Shown: one piece after another, positions 25,978-34,505 of the stretch
Layout of the letters: each line of letters opens with the position of its first letter
Numbering within the stretch: the first letter of the stretch is position 1
Source: Enterocloster hominis (ex Liu et al. 2021)
GTDB lineage: Bacteria; Bacillota; Clostridia; Lachnospirales; Lachnospiraceae
DNA: 64,000 nt
Assembly: GCA_014385265.1 (NCBI GenBank)
Contig: JACRTJ010000011.1
Coordinates: 48,772-112,771 of the forward strand
Direction: 5' to 3'
The notes under the pieces: model-generated
What the model was told of the DNA's origin: nothing
The model's database searches: none
The model's input: the letters and a program-made list of their open reading frames with translations, nothing else
Position numbers and translations under genes: made by a program

Positions 25978-26082
25978 TGCACAGAATGACAAAACTACTA
26001 AAAAAGTCTGACCAAAATCCCTTTCTCTTTCGTATAGTAGATAGAAGATGATCATCTTTAGTAAAAATATAAGGACTTGTTT

Positions 26083-26637
26083 ATGAAAAGCAACTTTGAT
26101 TTTGAAACGCTGATTGACCAGCACAGCAGGCTTCTATGGTCAATTTCTTCCGGTATTCTTGGCGAATATGCTGCAAAGGAAGTAATCGAGGATATCCTGT
26201 CGGATGTATTTGCAGAGCTTTATCAGTTCCCTGAGCATTTTGATGAGAAGAGAGGAAGTCTGAAGACCTGGCTCTGTATGAGGACCCGCAGTCTAAGTCT
26301 CGATTATCTGAAAAAATCTTATATTAAGGATGTGAGCTGGTCACCTGATGAGAATGCTCAGGTACAGAATGGCTTCCGGGAAGCCGACCTGATATCCCTG
26401 GACAACATGGATCCGCTTGAGATTGTGATCCAACATGAAATGACAGAGAAAATTCTTGACTGCATCCATCAGCAGGAAAGTCCACTTCAGGATATCATGA
26501 GATTAAGATTCTTATATGAGTGTAAGCCTGTGGAAATCGCAGATGCCCTGAAACTGTCTGTGCGTCTTGTTTATCAGTTTATCCGAAAAGGCAAAAAAAT
26601 CCTTATAAAGACATTAAAGGAGGAGCATCATGAGTAA
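26083..26637 (+). CDS. ECF-like sigma-70 factor
   Basis: A 184-residue RNA polymerase sigma factor with region 2 (about 1-75, FDEKRGSLKTWLCMRTRSLSLDYL is the region 2.3/2.4-like stretch) and region 4 (about 125-180, ending MRLRFLYECKPVEIADALKLSVRLVYQFIRKGKKIL, an HTH). It is cytosolic and binds core polymerase. The ATG follows AAGGAC by 7 bases; a TTG six bases earlier is less likely. The stop overlaps the next gene by 8 bases, so the two are translated together. Confidence 0.85.
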   Translation: MKSNFDFETLIDQHSRLLWSISSGILGEYAAKEVIEDILSDVFAELYQFPEHFDEKRGSLKTWLCMRTRSLSLDYLKKSYIKDVSWSPDENAQVQNGFREADLISLDNMDPLEIVIQHEMTEKILDCIHQQESPLQDIMRLRFLYECKPVEIADALKLSVRLVYQFIRKGKKILIKTLKEEHHE

Positions 26638-27958
26638 AAACTGGCCTGGTGAGATTGAAGAAAAACTCATTCTGACCGATGATCCGCATCATAAAATCCC
26701 GTATTCAGGCTCTGATGGGATTAAAGAAAAATTCTATGCAAAAACAAAAAACAGGAAAAAGGTTCCTAAGAGGGTACTGATTCTTGCCGCCACCTTGCTG
26801 ATTGCCAGTATAAGTGCTTTTGCCGGCAGAAATCTCTGGCATGTCACAAATCCCGGCACCTATGAAGGTGATTATCTGAAGGTGGAAGAGACAAAACATA
26901 TAAGTTTCGATGAAAGTATCAATGATCCTACGGTAAATGAATCTGTCGCTTCTGCTGCTAATCCTGATGAGAGCCAGGCATCTGACGAGACCCAGGTATT
27001 TGACGACCGATATTTTCTGGCGCAGACAGCAAGGACCGTCCAGATTCTGTCATGCGGAAAAAATGATCTGAATGGTCGGGATATGACCATCCGGTATCAG
27101 ACCAATGAAATCTACGAAAGAGCAGAAGCAGAAGTATCATTCCAGTTAGAGGAAAAGCCTGTAAATGTAAGATTTGACAGAGAATCCGGCTATTTGATCG
27201 GGATTTCTTACTGGCCCGGAGAGGCAATAGAGGACAAAGAGCAAATGTCAGAATCTGATGTGGTTTTTACTGCCATGGACTGGTATGAAAAGCTTCATTT
27301 TCCGCAGGGCTATCTCTATAATAATCTAACGAAGATGGATGACCATATGTGGTTTTTGGATTTCTCACGCCAGGTAGAGATTGAAGTGGAGGGCGAGAAG
27401 CTTTCTCTGTCAAATCCTTATGAAACAGTAAGACTTGGCATTGACCCCTGCAATGGTGCCCTGGTTTTGGCAAATGTTTTCTATATACCTCTTTTAGATG
27501 ACCACGAAGAAGACATGAAAGTTCTAACGAAAGAGGAAGCAATGCGAATCGCCATCTGGTATTACGGCAAGCTTCGGGCTTATACCGATGCTGAGATCAA
27601 AGGCTTATTAGCTCATGCGGAGAATGCGGAAGAAAATCTTAAGAATATTACCATTTTTGCTGATGTCTGCATCGCCCTTCCCAGGTACGAAAGCCTTATG
27701 GATCCTGCTGGAGCGAGTGTATTGAAGGAGACAAATGCTGCAGGGGCAGAAGAAACAGATGCTGGAAGTACAGAAGAGACAGACAATACAGTCACTGTAA
27801 GAACAAACGATAAAATGCTAAGCTATCGTAATTCCAAGGTCTCCAGACTTGCATGGAAGGTTTCTTTTGAGAAGGTAAATAATCTTTTCACGGATCGATG
27901 TGATATAGCCGTGGATTTATACACCGGAGAAGTAATAGCCGTAGAAAGTACAAAGTAA
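26630..27958 (+). CDS. Membrane protein coupled to the sigma factor, anti-sigma candidate
   Basis: A 442-residue protein with a short cytosolic head (1-48), one membrane helix (about 49-66; VLILAATLLIASISAFAG) and a large extracytoplasmic part rich in Asp, Glu and Thr. No catalytic motif is seen. Overlap with the sigma gene and the topology are those of an anti-sigma factor that could hold the sigma at the membrane and respond to an outside signal. The cytosolic head lacks a clear zinc-binding anti-sigma motif, so the role is inference. The outer part may be a sensor; residues about 375-390 are Glu/Thr-rich. Confidence 0.65.
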   Translation: MSKNWPGEIEEKLILTDDPHHKIPYSGSDGIKEKFYAKTKNRKKVPKRVLILAATLLIASISAFAGRNLWHVTNPGTYEGDYLKVEETKHISFDESINDPTVNESVASAANPDESQASDETQVFDDRYFLAQTARTVQILSCGKNDLNGRDMTIRYQTNEIYERAEAEVSFQLEEKPVNVRFDRESGYLIGISYWPGEAIEDKEQMSESDVVFTAMDWYEKLHFPQGYLYNNLTKMDDHMWFLDFSRQVEIEVEGEKLSLSNPYETVRLGIDPCNGALVLANVFYIPLLDDHEEDMKVLTKEEAMRIAIWYYGKLRAYTDAEIKGLLAHAENAEENLKNITIFADVCIALPRYESLMDPAGASVLKETNAAGAEETDAGSTEETDNTVTVRTNDKMLSYRNSKVSRLAWKVSFEKVNNLFTDRCDIAVDLYTGEVIAVESTK

Positions 27959-28044
27959 AAAGTGCCCCTTTCTGTGCCCAAAATTAGTTTACCAATTTGG
28001 GACAAGTATTCAGTCAGATTTCTACGTCCCCATTGACTGAAAAA

Positions 28045-28080
28045 GAGCTGCCACACATGATGTGCGACAGCCCTTTTTTT
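28045..28080. terminator. Terminator between the sigma/anti-sigma pair and frlB
   Basis: GAGCTGCCACAC and GTGCGACAGCCC form an imperfect stem around ATGAT with T-runs on both sides; it serves both the plus-strand pair and the minus-strand frlB. Confidence 0.75.
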
Positions 28081-28119
28081 ATCTTCGGAAAATAAAAAGT
28101 ATGAAATCGAATAATTTAA

Positions 28120-29097
28120 TTAGTATTCCAGCTTCCACATGTATCTTCTCATGGTCAGTGGATGCTCACGAAGGATGGAGATTTCTTCTCCGAGAAGTCT
28201 GGTAAGACCTCCGATCATCAGTGGGTTGAAGTATTCAACTACGGATGCTGGTACATTGCTGCTTAAGCCGTAGTCTTTTGCGTCGATGAGGGTGTACTTT
28301 GCATGCATACGCTGTACAAAGGTGAGTGCACGGACGTCCATTGGACGGGTCGGGCCGTCGTTCATCATGAGTACGTAATGTGCATTTTCGTCTGCCATTT
28401 CAAATGGTCCGTGGAAGAATTCTCCTGAATGGAAGGTGGTTGCGTTTAACCACTGCATTTCCATCATCAGGAACATAGAGAATCCGTATGCGGTGTACTG
28501 GGTTGCTCCGGAGCTCATTACATAGAGAATTGGTGCATTGTAATTCTCTTCTGCAAATTTCTTTGCTACTGGACGGAACATTGGTACTGCTGCATTGATG
28601 AGGTCGGTGATTTTTGCAAGACCAACGTGCATATCATCGTAATGAGCATATCCTTCATATTCATTTAACAGTTCACATGCAAGTTCAAGTGCTCTTGCAG
28701 GCTTTTCCATCTTAGCGCCATATGACTCATAGAAGCCGTGAAGGATGCAGTATTCTGCTTCTACGTCTAATGGGGAGCCTGCTTTATTTGTAATAGAGAT
28801 TACATGTGCTCCGAGTTTTCTAGCTAATTTGGTTGCAGCTACGGTTTCTGGAGTTCCACCACTTAATGAGCAGGTGATAACTACAGAGGTATTGTCAACA
28901 GCTGCTGGAGTTGAGTAATTGAAGTTGTTTGCTGTATAGATGCTGGTACGCAGTTTCTTTGCATTGTTCTCCAGGAAATACTTTGCTGGGAAAAGATCAG
29001 ACATGGATGCTCCACATCCTACAAAGTATACGGTTTTAATTTCAGGCTGCTTGTTCTTAATAGCAGCAACGATTTCTTGGATAGACATATTATTCAT
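28120..29097 (-). CDS. frlB: Fructosamine-6-phosphate deglycase
   Basis: SIS-domain enzyme that splits fructoselysine 6-phosphate into glucose 6-phosphate and lysine in the cytosol. The 325-residue chain has two SIS-type halves: VYFVGCGASMSDLFPA and TCSLSGGTPETV early, then SGEFFHGPFEM, which is the deglycase signature known from E. coli FrlB, and a C-terminal RRYMWKLEY. The start is the ATG at 29097, six bases after AGGAGG; an ATG further upstream has no ribosome site. It is divergent from frlC, and the neighbouring kinase, epimerase and regulator make the identity firm. The exact Amadori substrate is unproved. Confidence 0.85.
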   Translation of the reverse strand: MNNMSIQEIVAAIKNKQPEIKTVYFVGCGASMSDLFPAKYFLENNAKKLRTSIYTANNFNYSTPAAVDNTSVVITCSLSGGTPETVAATKLARKLGAHVISITNKAGSPLDVEAEYCILHGFYESYGAKMEKPARALELACELLNEYEGYAHYDDMHVGLAKITDLINAAVPMFRPVAKKFAEENYNAPILYVMSSGATQYTAYGFSMFLMMEMQWLNATTFHSGEFFHGPFEMADENAHYVLMMNDGPTRPMDVRALTFVQRMHAKYTLIDAKDYGLSSNVPASVVEYFNPLMIGGLTRLLGEEISILREHPLTMRRYMWKLEY

Positions 29098-29134
29098 TTC
29101 AAGTAACCTCCTTGTGTCTTTGCTTATATAAGAT

Positions 29135-29163
29135 AATATATAACAACTGGTATAATCAGTCAA
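29135..29163 (-). promoter_or_regulatory. frlB promoter with operator
   Basis: On the minus strand TTGACT (29163-29158) and TATATT (29140-29135) are 17 bases apart. The spacer carries ACTGGTATAATCAGT (29146-29160, plus strand), a loose inverted repeat, and TATAACAAC (29139-29147), which also occurs at the frlR site. A repressor here would block polymerase. Confidence 0.7.
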
Positions 29164-29195
29164 TACAAATTTTATAAAAATTTATAAGATTTGAC

Positions 29196-29227
29196 ATGTT
29201 GTAATAATACATCTTCTTTTGTATAAT
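29196..29227 (+). promoter_or_regulatory. frlC promoter with operator
   Basis: TTGTAA (29199-29204), a 17-base spacer and TATAAT (29222-29227). The overlapping sequence ATGTTGTAATAATAC (29196-29210) is, in reverse, GTATTATTACAACAT, one base away from a site before the regulator gene. Confidence 0.65.
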
Positions 29228-29262
29228 AGCATTATAATTTTCACAGACAAGGAGAGTTTTCT

Positions 29263-30099
29263 ATGAAACTGATTGAAGCTAATCAATTAGCAGGAATGAA
29301 TATTCACTATCGTTACTTTTCTTTTGAATATTTTCTCGAGTCCCAGCTTAGGGCGGGATTTCAGAATATAGAGCTTTGGGCTGGGTCACCTCATTTCTTC
29401 TTAAGTAATCTGGAATATGATGATTGTCGTAAATTCAGTCGTATGGCCAGAGAACGTGGATTGAATATTAAAGTGATCACTCCGGAGAATTGCAGCGTTC
29501 CTTATCATTTTGCTGCTGCAGACCCTGACCTTTATCGCAGAAGTTTTGAATATTTCAAAAAAGGACTGGATGCCGGTGAAGAGCTCGGATGCCAGATCAT
29601 GGCTGTTCATTCCGGCAGAGGAAATCTTGATCAGGATCGTGAGGAAGCATGGAAACGCGGCTGTGACATGCTTGCCCGTCTTGCTGAATATGCTAACGGT
29701 AAGGGAATCACACTTGCCATGGAATCCCTTCGTCCACAGGAAACAAACCTTGGTGTTACTCTTGCAGATGTAAAACGAATGATGGACGAGATCAATCATC
29801 CAAACTTCAAGGCTATGATCGACACCTGTGCAATGGGTGTATCCGGTGAAACTCCGGAGCAATGGTTTAACTGTCTTGGCGATGAAAATATCATTCATAT
29901 GCATTTCATCGATGGAACACCATACGGACATCTGATCTGGGGAGATGGAAAGCACAATCTGGAGAACTGGCTGAAGACTCTGAAAAAGCACAATTATAAA
30001 GGCCTGCTGAGTCAGGAAATTACCGCAATTGAATATTGTTTCGATCCTGCTGCTGCTGATATCAGAAATTATCAGCAGTTCAAACCATTCATGGAGTAA
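29263..30099 (+). CDS. frlC: Fructoselysine 3-epimerase-like sugar isomerase
   Basis: TIM-barrel protein of the xylose isomerase-like/EpiA superfamily, 278 residues. It should interconvert fructoselysine and psicoselysine, allowing use of both. Visible features: NIELWAGSPHFF near the N-terminus, the metal-binding Glu in LAMESLRPQETN, Asp in KAMIDTCAM, His in IHMHFIDG and a final Glu in SQEITAIE. It runs with the gene order FrlC-HAD-FrlD-FrlR on the plus strand. RBS AAGGAG is 9 bases before the ATG. The epimerase role follows from similarity to E. coli FrlC. Confidence 0.8.
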   Translation: MKLIEANQLAGMNIHYRYFSFEYFLESQLRAGFQNIELWAGSPHFFLSNLEYDDCRKFSRMARERGLNIKVITPENCSVPYHFAAADPDLYRRSFEYFKKGLDAGEELGCQIMAVHSGRGNLDQDREEAWKRGCDMLARLAEYANGKGITLAMESLRPQETNLGVTLADVKRMMDEINHPNFKAMIDTCAMGVSGETPEQWFNCLGDENIIHMHFIDGTPYGHLIWGDGKHNLENWLKTLKKHNYKGLLSQEITAIEYCFDPAAADIRNYQQFKPFME

Positions 30100-30104
30100 A
30101 TACC

Positions 30105-30803
30105 ATGATAAAAGCTGTTTTATTTGATATGGATGGTCTGATGTTTGATACGGAACGTCTGACCTCTGATATCTGGATTTCAATCGGTCAAAAATATGGT
30201 TATCCTATTACCATGGAAATGATGAACCGAATGCGTGGTCTTCCTCTGCAGGGATATCTGAAAATTTTTTATGATGAACTGGGGGATGACTTTGATTATT
30301 GGAAATATAGAAAGATTCGTGAACAGGAAACGAACCTATATATCGATACGTACGGTGTTCCGGTCAAAAAAGGATTAAGAGAACTTCTGCAATGGTTAAA
30401 GGAAAATAACTATGCCGTTGTTCTTGCAACTTCCACACACCAGGATGCAGCCTGTAAACTATTACAAAAAGCAGATGTCTATCAATACTTTGATGCCTTT
30501 GTATTTGGTAATATGGTAGAAAAGGGAAAACCGAATGGAGAAATCTTTGAAACTGCTGCAAAGGCAGCCGGAATAAAGGTTGAGGAAGCGCTTGTTCTGG
30601 AAGACTCCTATGCAGGTGTGGAAGCCGGATGGCGAGCTGGGTGTCATGTAATCATGATTCCGGATATGCTACCTTGCCGTGATATAGAGCGCGAACGAAT
30701 TGATGATTGTGCAGAATCATTATTAGAAATAATATCTTTTTTAAAAAATAACCGAGCAGAAGCACAATTATGCTCTGCGGGGGGGGAGAGAAAAAATGAG
30801 TAG
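30105..30803 (+). CDS. HAD-family phosphatase in the frl cluster
   Basis: A 232-residue HAD hydrolase of the beta-phosphoglucomutase-like subgroup: DMDGLMFDTE at residues 8-17 carries the nucleophile Asp, LATSTHQDAA the motif II Ser/Thr, KGKPNGEIFETAAKAAG the motif III Lys and VLEDSYAGVEAG the motif IV acids. Mutase members recycle sugar phosphates, while most others dephosphorylate small substrates. Such a gene is not part of the classical E. coli frl operon. Its stop overlaps the kinase start by 8 bases, so it belongs to the same transcript. Its substrate may be a phosphorylated Amadori compound; this is inference. Confidence 0.82.
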   Translation: MIKAVLFDMDGLMFDTERLTSDIWISIGQKYGYPITMEMMNRMRGLPLQGYLKIFYDELGDDFDYWKYRKIREQETNLYIDTYGVPVKKGLRELLQWLKENNYAVVLATSTHQDAACKLLQKADVYQYFDAFVFGNMVEKGKPNGEIFETAAKAAGIKVEEALVLEDSYAGVEAGWRAGCHVIMIPDMLPCRDIERERIDDCAESLLEIISFLKNNRAEAQLCSAGGERKNE

Positions 30804-31671
30804 ACAAGCTAAAATTATTGCCATTGGAGATAACGTAGTTGACATGTATTTATCCCGGGGAAAAATGTACCCAGGCGGCCAGTGCCTGAACACCTGTGTA
30901 TATTCTCAGATGAATGGTGGAAAAACTGCATATCTTGGAAAATTTGGAGATGATGCGGCTGCCATCCATAATTGCAAAGTTATTGACGAGATCGGTATTG
31001 ACAACAGCCACTCCAGACATTATCACGGAGAGAACGGTGCAGCCCGGGTTACTCTGATCAATGGAGACCGCGTATTTTTAGGTTCCAACAAGGGAGGCGT
31101 TGCCAAAGAGCATCCTTTTGACTTTACGAAAGAGGATCTGGACTACATCAAAACCTTCGATCTTATTTATACCAATGGCAACAGCTATACACTGCAGGAT
31201 CTCCCACTTCTGAAAGCAACCGGACTTCCAATTGCCTATGATTTTTCTGACAACTGGGATCAGGATACCCTTGCAGAGATTTGTCCTTATCTGCAGATAG
31301 CATTACTTTCCTGCTCTCATTTAAATGATGAAGAACGCACAGCTGCCATGAAAAAAGTAGCTTCTTATGGGGTTCGTCTTGTGATCGGAACTGTTGGTTC
31401 AAAGGGATCTTATGCTCTTTATGAAGATCATATTTCCTATGCCCAGGCACAGATGGCAGAAAATATCATGGATACCATGGGGGCGGGTGATTCCTATTTT
31501 TCAACCCTGCTCACTACACTTCTTCAGTATGATGGTTCTCTTTTTGCTGATGATAAGGAGGAAATGCAAAGACGCTTACAAATTGCCATGGAAAAAGGAG
31601 CGGCTTTTGCAGCAAAAGTCGTATGTATGGAGGGTGCATTTGGCTATTCGGCGCCAATTCCAAAGCAATAA
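30796..31671 (+). CDS. frlD: Fructoselysine 6-kinase
   Basis: PfkB-family sugar kinase of 291 residues that phosphorylates fructoselysine on carbon 6 before cleavage by FrlB. Motifs: AIGDNVVDMYLS at 11-22, MYPGGQCLNTCVYSQMNGG with the conserved GG, and the anion-hole/catalytic signature DTMGAGDSYFST near 225-236 with the catalytic Asp. It is very like E. coli FrlD in layout. GGGGGGAGAG lies 6 bases before the ATG. Confidence 0.88.
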   Translation: MSRQAKIIAIGDNVVDMYLSRGKMYPGGQCLNTCVYSQMNGGKTAYLGKFGDDAAAIHNCKVIDEIGIDNSHSRHYHGENGAARVTLINGDRVFLGSNKGGVAKEHPFDFTKEDLDYIKTFDLIYTNGNSYTLQDLPLLKATGLPIAYDFSDNWDQDTLAEICPYLQIALLSCSHLNDEERTAAMKKVASYGVRLVIGTVGSKGSYALYEDHISYAQAQMAENIMDTMGAGDSYFSTLLTTLLQYDGSLFADDKEEMQRRLQIAMEKGAAFAAKVVCMEGAFGYSAPIPKQ

Positions 31672-31736
31672 CTTTATATAAGATGAATTGTTCTGCTTTT
31701 TTTTCTGATGAGACTTGAAGAAAATCACCCACGGTG

Positions 31737-31762
31737 GTATTATAACAACATATGTAGTTATA
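31737..31762. promoter_or_regulatory. Palindromic operator before frlR
   Basis: From 31741 to 31762 the two halves TATAACaACAT and ATGTaGTTATA form a 22-bp inverted repeat with one mismatched pair, 28 bases before the regulator start. GTATTATAACAACAT (31737-31751) is shared, with one mismatch, by the frlC site in reverse. It is likely bound by the FrlR-like repressor itself. Confidence 0.7.
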
Positions 31763-31789
31763 TAGAACAATATATACAAGAGGTAAAAC

Positions 31790-32500
31790 ATGAACAAAAA
31801 CTCTATGATTCCACTGTATCAACAGCTGGCAGAGGAAATTAAAGAACAGATTGTATCTGGTAAGTTAATGCCCAGAGAGCGTATGTTGACTGAAAGTGAA
31901 TTCAGTAAAGAATACGAACTTAGCCGTATTACCGTACGAAAAGCAATCGAATACCTTGTGGATGAAGGATATGTTGTCCGCAAACAGGGCATCGGTACCT
32001 TTGTTGCAGACAAAAAACTGCGCCGCGTGCTAAATAATCAGATCAACAGTTTTACCGAGATCAGTGAGCAAAGCGGTGGTATTGCCTCTGCGGATCTTGT
32101 TTCTGTGGAATGGATTACAGCGGACGGAAATGTAATAAAACGACTGGGTGTTGAAGACGGCTCACGAGTTCTAAAGATTGTTCGTGTACGTAATCATGAT
32201 GGAGAACCCGTCATGATCGAGGAAAACTACTATCCGGAGACCATGTCTTTCCTTTTACAAGAAAATCTTTCCGGCTCTACCTATCGCGTTTTCCGTGATC
32301 GTGGAATTATCCCTAGTCATGCTACCAAAACCTTTGATATTTGTTATGCTACCAAAAATGAAGCAAAACTGCTCCATGTAAAGGAGCATCAGGCATTACT
32401 TCTGCAGAAAGATGTTGTATATGATCAGAATCAGGAACCTGTTCATTACACAAAAATGCTGATTAATTCCGAGCGCTACCAGACAACAGTATCTGTGTAA
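31790..32500 (+). CDS. frlR: GntR/HutC-type regulator of the frl cluster
   Basis: A 236-residue transcription factor: GntR winged helix at about 8-72 (LTESEFSKEYELSRITVRKAIEYL), then a UTRA ligand domain of about 90-235 (VIKRLGVEDGSRVLKIVRVR and PVMIEENYYPE). HutC-type members bind sugars or their phosphates and repress catabolic operons. It closes the frl cluster and probably responds to a fructosamine or its phosphate. AGAGGT precedes the ATG. The name follows context more than sequence. Confidence 0.82.
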   Translation: MNKNSMIPLYQQLAEEIKEQIVSGKLMPRERMLTESEFSKEYELSRITVRKAIEYLVDEGYVVRKQGIGTFVADKKLRRVLNNQINSFTEISEQSGGIASADLVSVEWITADGNVIKRLGVEDGSRVLKIVRVRNHDGEPVMIEENYYPETMSFLLQENLSGSTYRVFRDRGIIPSHATKTFDICYATKNEAKLLHVKEHQALLLQKDVVYDQNQEPVHYTKMLINSERYQTTVSV

Positions 32501-32537
32501 ATGTTTCACCTATTTAAATAATCATGTGCATCAATAA

Positions 32538-34424
32538 GGGGCTGTCTCAAATCTAAAGAGGCAGTCCTTTTCTTTGTGTAAAATAACGAAAGGCCGACAT
32601 CTTCAAAAATGTCGGCCTTCGGTATATAATTTAGGTGTGAAACAAAACAATATACCTCTAAATTATACCGAATATGGGACAGGTTATCAACTGTGTCTTC
32701 CAATTAATCAGGAAATCCAGATTCCTGCGGATGATCCGGTACGTTTACTTAGCGCAGTTGTTGAAAGGATGGATTTATCTGCGTTGTACTCTACTTATTC
32801 TGAAGAAGGTAGAAATCAGTATTCACCGTCGGTTCTTCTGAAAATCTGTATTCTGGGATATTCCAGAAAAGCAATCTCCTCCCGCGCCATCGAACAGGCC
32901 TGCCGGGAAAATATCAAATACATGTATCTTCTGAATGGTGAAAACCCGCCGGATCACAATACGATTGCCCGCTTCCGTTCAAAGCATCTTGCCGAATGTC
33001 AGGACCAGATTCTCGCGGAGATGACCAGGGTTCTTATGGACATGGGCGAGGTTTCCTTTGCGGAATCTGCAGTATTTATTGACGGTACAAAAATAGAATC
33101 CGTTGGAAACAAGTATAAATTCGTCTGGAAAAAATCCGCAGAAAAGAATCTGAACAGACTGCAGGATACTATGCGCAAAGAGCTCCCTGATATGCTGAAA
33201 AGTCTTGGCCTGAAACCGCGTGCAGGTGATGTGATCAAGGCAAAACATCTCAAAAAGGCAAGAAAACAGATATGTGCCTTGATGGAGAAGGAAGGGATCC
33301 AGAAGGTCAGCGGGACCGGAAAAAGGCAGTCTCTTCATCAGAAGACACTGAAAAAAATCGAAGACTGGATCGGACGCATTGAACGTTACACCAGCCAGAT
33401 ATATCTCTGCGGTGACCGTAGCAGCTACTGTAAAACGGACACAGAGGCAACTTTTATGCGTATGAAGGAAGATCATATGCTGAACGGACAGCTCAAACCC
33501 GGCTATAACGTGAACGTTGCAACTGTCAGTGAATATATTGTAGGCACATATGTATCTTCCGACAGAACCGATACAAAGACAACGATTCCTTTCATGGAAA
33601 AACTCATGAAGAGTTATACTGCCATAGAGCGCGTTGTATATGATTCCGGATATGAAAGTGAAGAGAATTACCGCTTCTTTGACGAACATCCTTCACTGGA
33701 TCTTTATGTAAAGCCTGCGAATCATGAACAGAAAAAGAAGAAAAAGTATAGAACTGATATCAGCCGCAGAGAGAACATGGACTACAACGAAAAGGATGAT
33801 ACCTACACCTGTGCAGAAGGCAAAGTGCTTATAAAGACCGGTACCAGGAAATCAAAACATCAACCGGTTATGTCAGTGAAAAGACAATATATGAATGCTC
33901 TGCCTGCAAAGGCTGCCCAAGGAAAGCAGAATGTATCAGATCAAAAAGCAAAACTCCTCTGGAAGAACGAAGCAAGCGTATTGAAGTCGCAAAATATTTC
34001 AACGAAAAGCGTGACAGTATGGAATCCAAGATCATGACAGGGGAGGGAAAACAGCTGAGAATGAACAGGTCAATCCAGGCCGAAGGTGTGTTTGCGTATG
34101 TAAAGACTGATCTGTCATTCCGGAGATTTCTAACAAAGGGGATAAAGAAGGTCGGGGCAGAATGGACACTTCTTGCCATGGCATACAATATCCTCCGGAT
34201 GCATCATAAAGGACAAAACGGACGGTTGGGAACACATCTGTACTCATTAGCGGCATAAATCAGTAATTGTAGTAACAAACAAGCAGATATAATCATGAAA
34301 AAGTAAAATGAACGCCAAATTTAAGGGGGATTTTTGCCCTCTTAGTTAAGTGCGCTCATTTTTTTGCTTTGGTCTAATTGTATAGAAAAACGCTGCCTCA
34401 ATGATGTTTTGAGACAGCGCCCCC
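32538..34424 (+). mobile_element. IS1182-family insertion sequence, inactivated
   Basis: The 1,887-bp element is bounded by related ends: GGGGCTGTCTCAAA at the left and the complement of GGGGGCGCTGTCTCAAAA at the right. The four bases ATAA lie directly outside both ends (32534-32537 and 34425-34428), a likely target duplication. A 10-bp hairpin AGGCCGACAT/ATGTCGGCCT (32591-32618) precedes the transposase and may block read-through transcription. It sits between frlR and the nitroreductase. Confidence 0.8.
32637..34258 (+). pseudogene. IS1182-family transposase, frameshifted
   Basis: The DDE-type transposase starts at GTG 32637 (VKQNNIPLNYTEYGTGYQ), and its N-terminal DUF772-like domain (SRKAISSRAIEQACRENIKY) and DDE part (DGTKIESVGNKYKFVWKKS) are intact. 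The frame then drifts: after about 33845 it runs into stop codons at 34037, while the true C-terminus (YVSEKTIYECSACKGC ... RSIQAEGVFAYVKTDLSFRR ... LLAMAYNILRM) is read in the -1 frame up to 34258. No clear slippery heptamer is present near the switch (about 33830-33862), so it is more likely a mutation than programmed frameshifting. Confidence 0.8.
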
Positions 34425-34432
34425 ATAAAGAT

Positions 34433-34500
34433 CCCCGCCGGGACCGCCGCAGAACAGGGAGGTTCAAATCCCTCTTTACAGCGTTTCCCGGCGGGGTTTT
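34433..34500 (+). terminator. GC hairpin with T-run next to the IS end
   Basis: CCCCGCCGGGA and TCCCGGCGGGG form an 11-bp perfect stem 42 bases apart, followed by TTTT. The loop holds AGGGAGGTTCAAATCCCT, a smaller hairpin. It lies just beyond the nitroreductase stop on the other strand, and its T-run favours plus-strand termination. Confidence 0.55.
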
Positions 34501-34505
34501 ATGTG

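Noticed and set aside
33820..33870. Programmed -1 frameshift in the transposase
   Set aside because: No X-XXY-YYZ slippery heptamer and no obvious downstream stimulatory hairpin at the point of change; a simple mutation explains it.
25947..34424. Composite transposon made of the remnant and the IS
   Set aside because: The intact IS already has its own matching ATAA flanks, and the bases outside the left remnant (CGTT) do not match, so no joint target duplication supports a single mobile unit.
34455..34478. tRNA-like GGTTCAAATCC stretch near the IS end
   Set aside because: It resembles a T-loop, but the five-base T stem does not pair and no acceptor, D or anticodon arm fits around it. It lies inside a larger GC hairpin.
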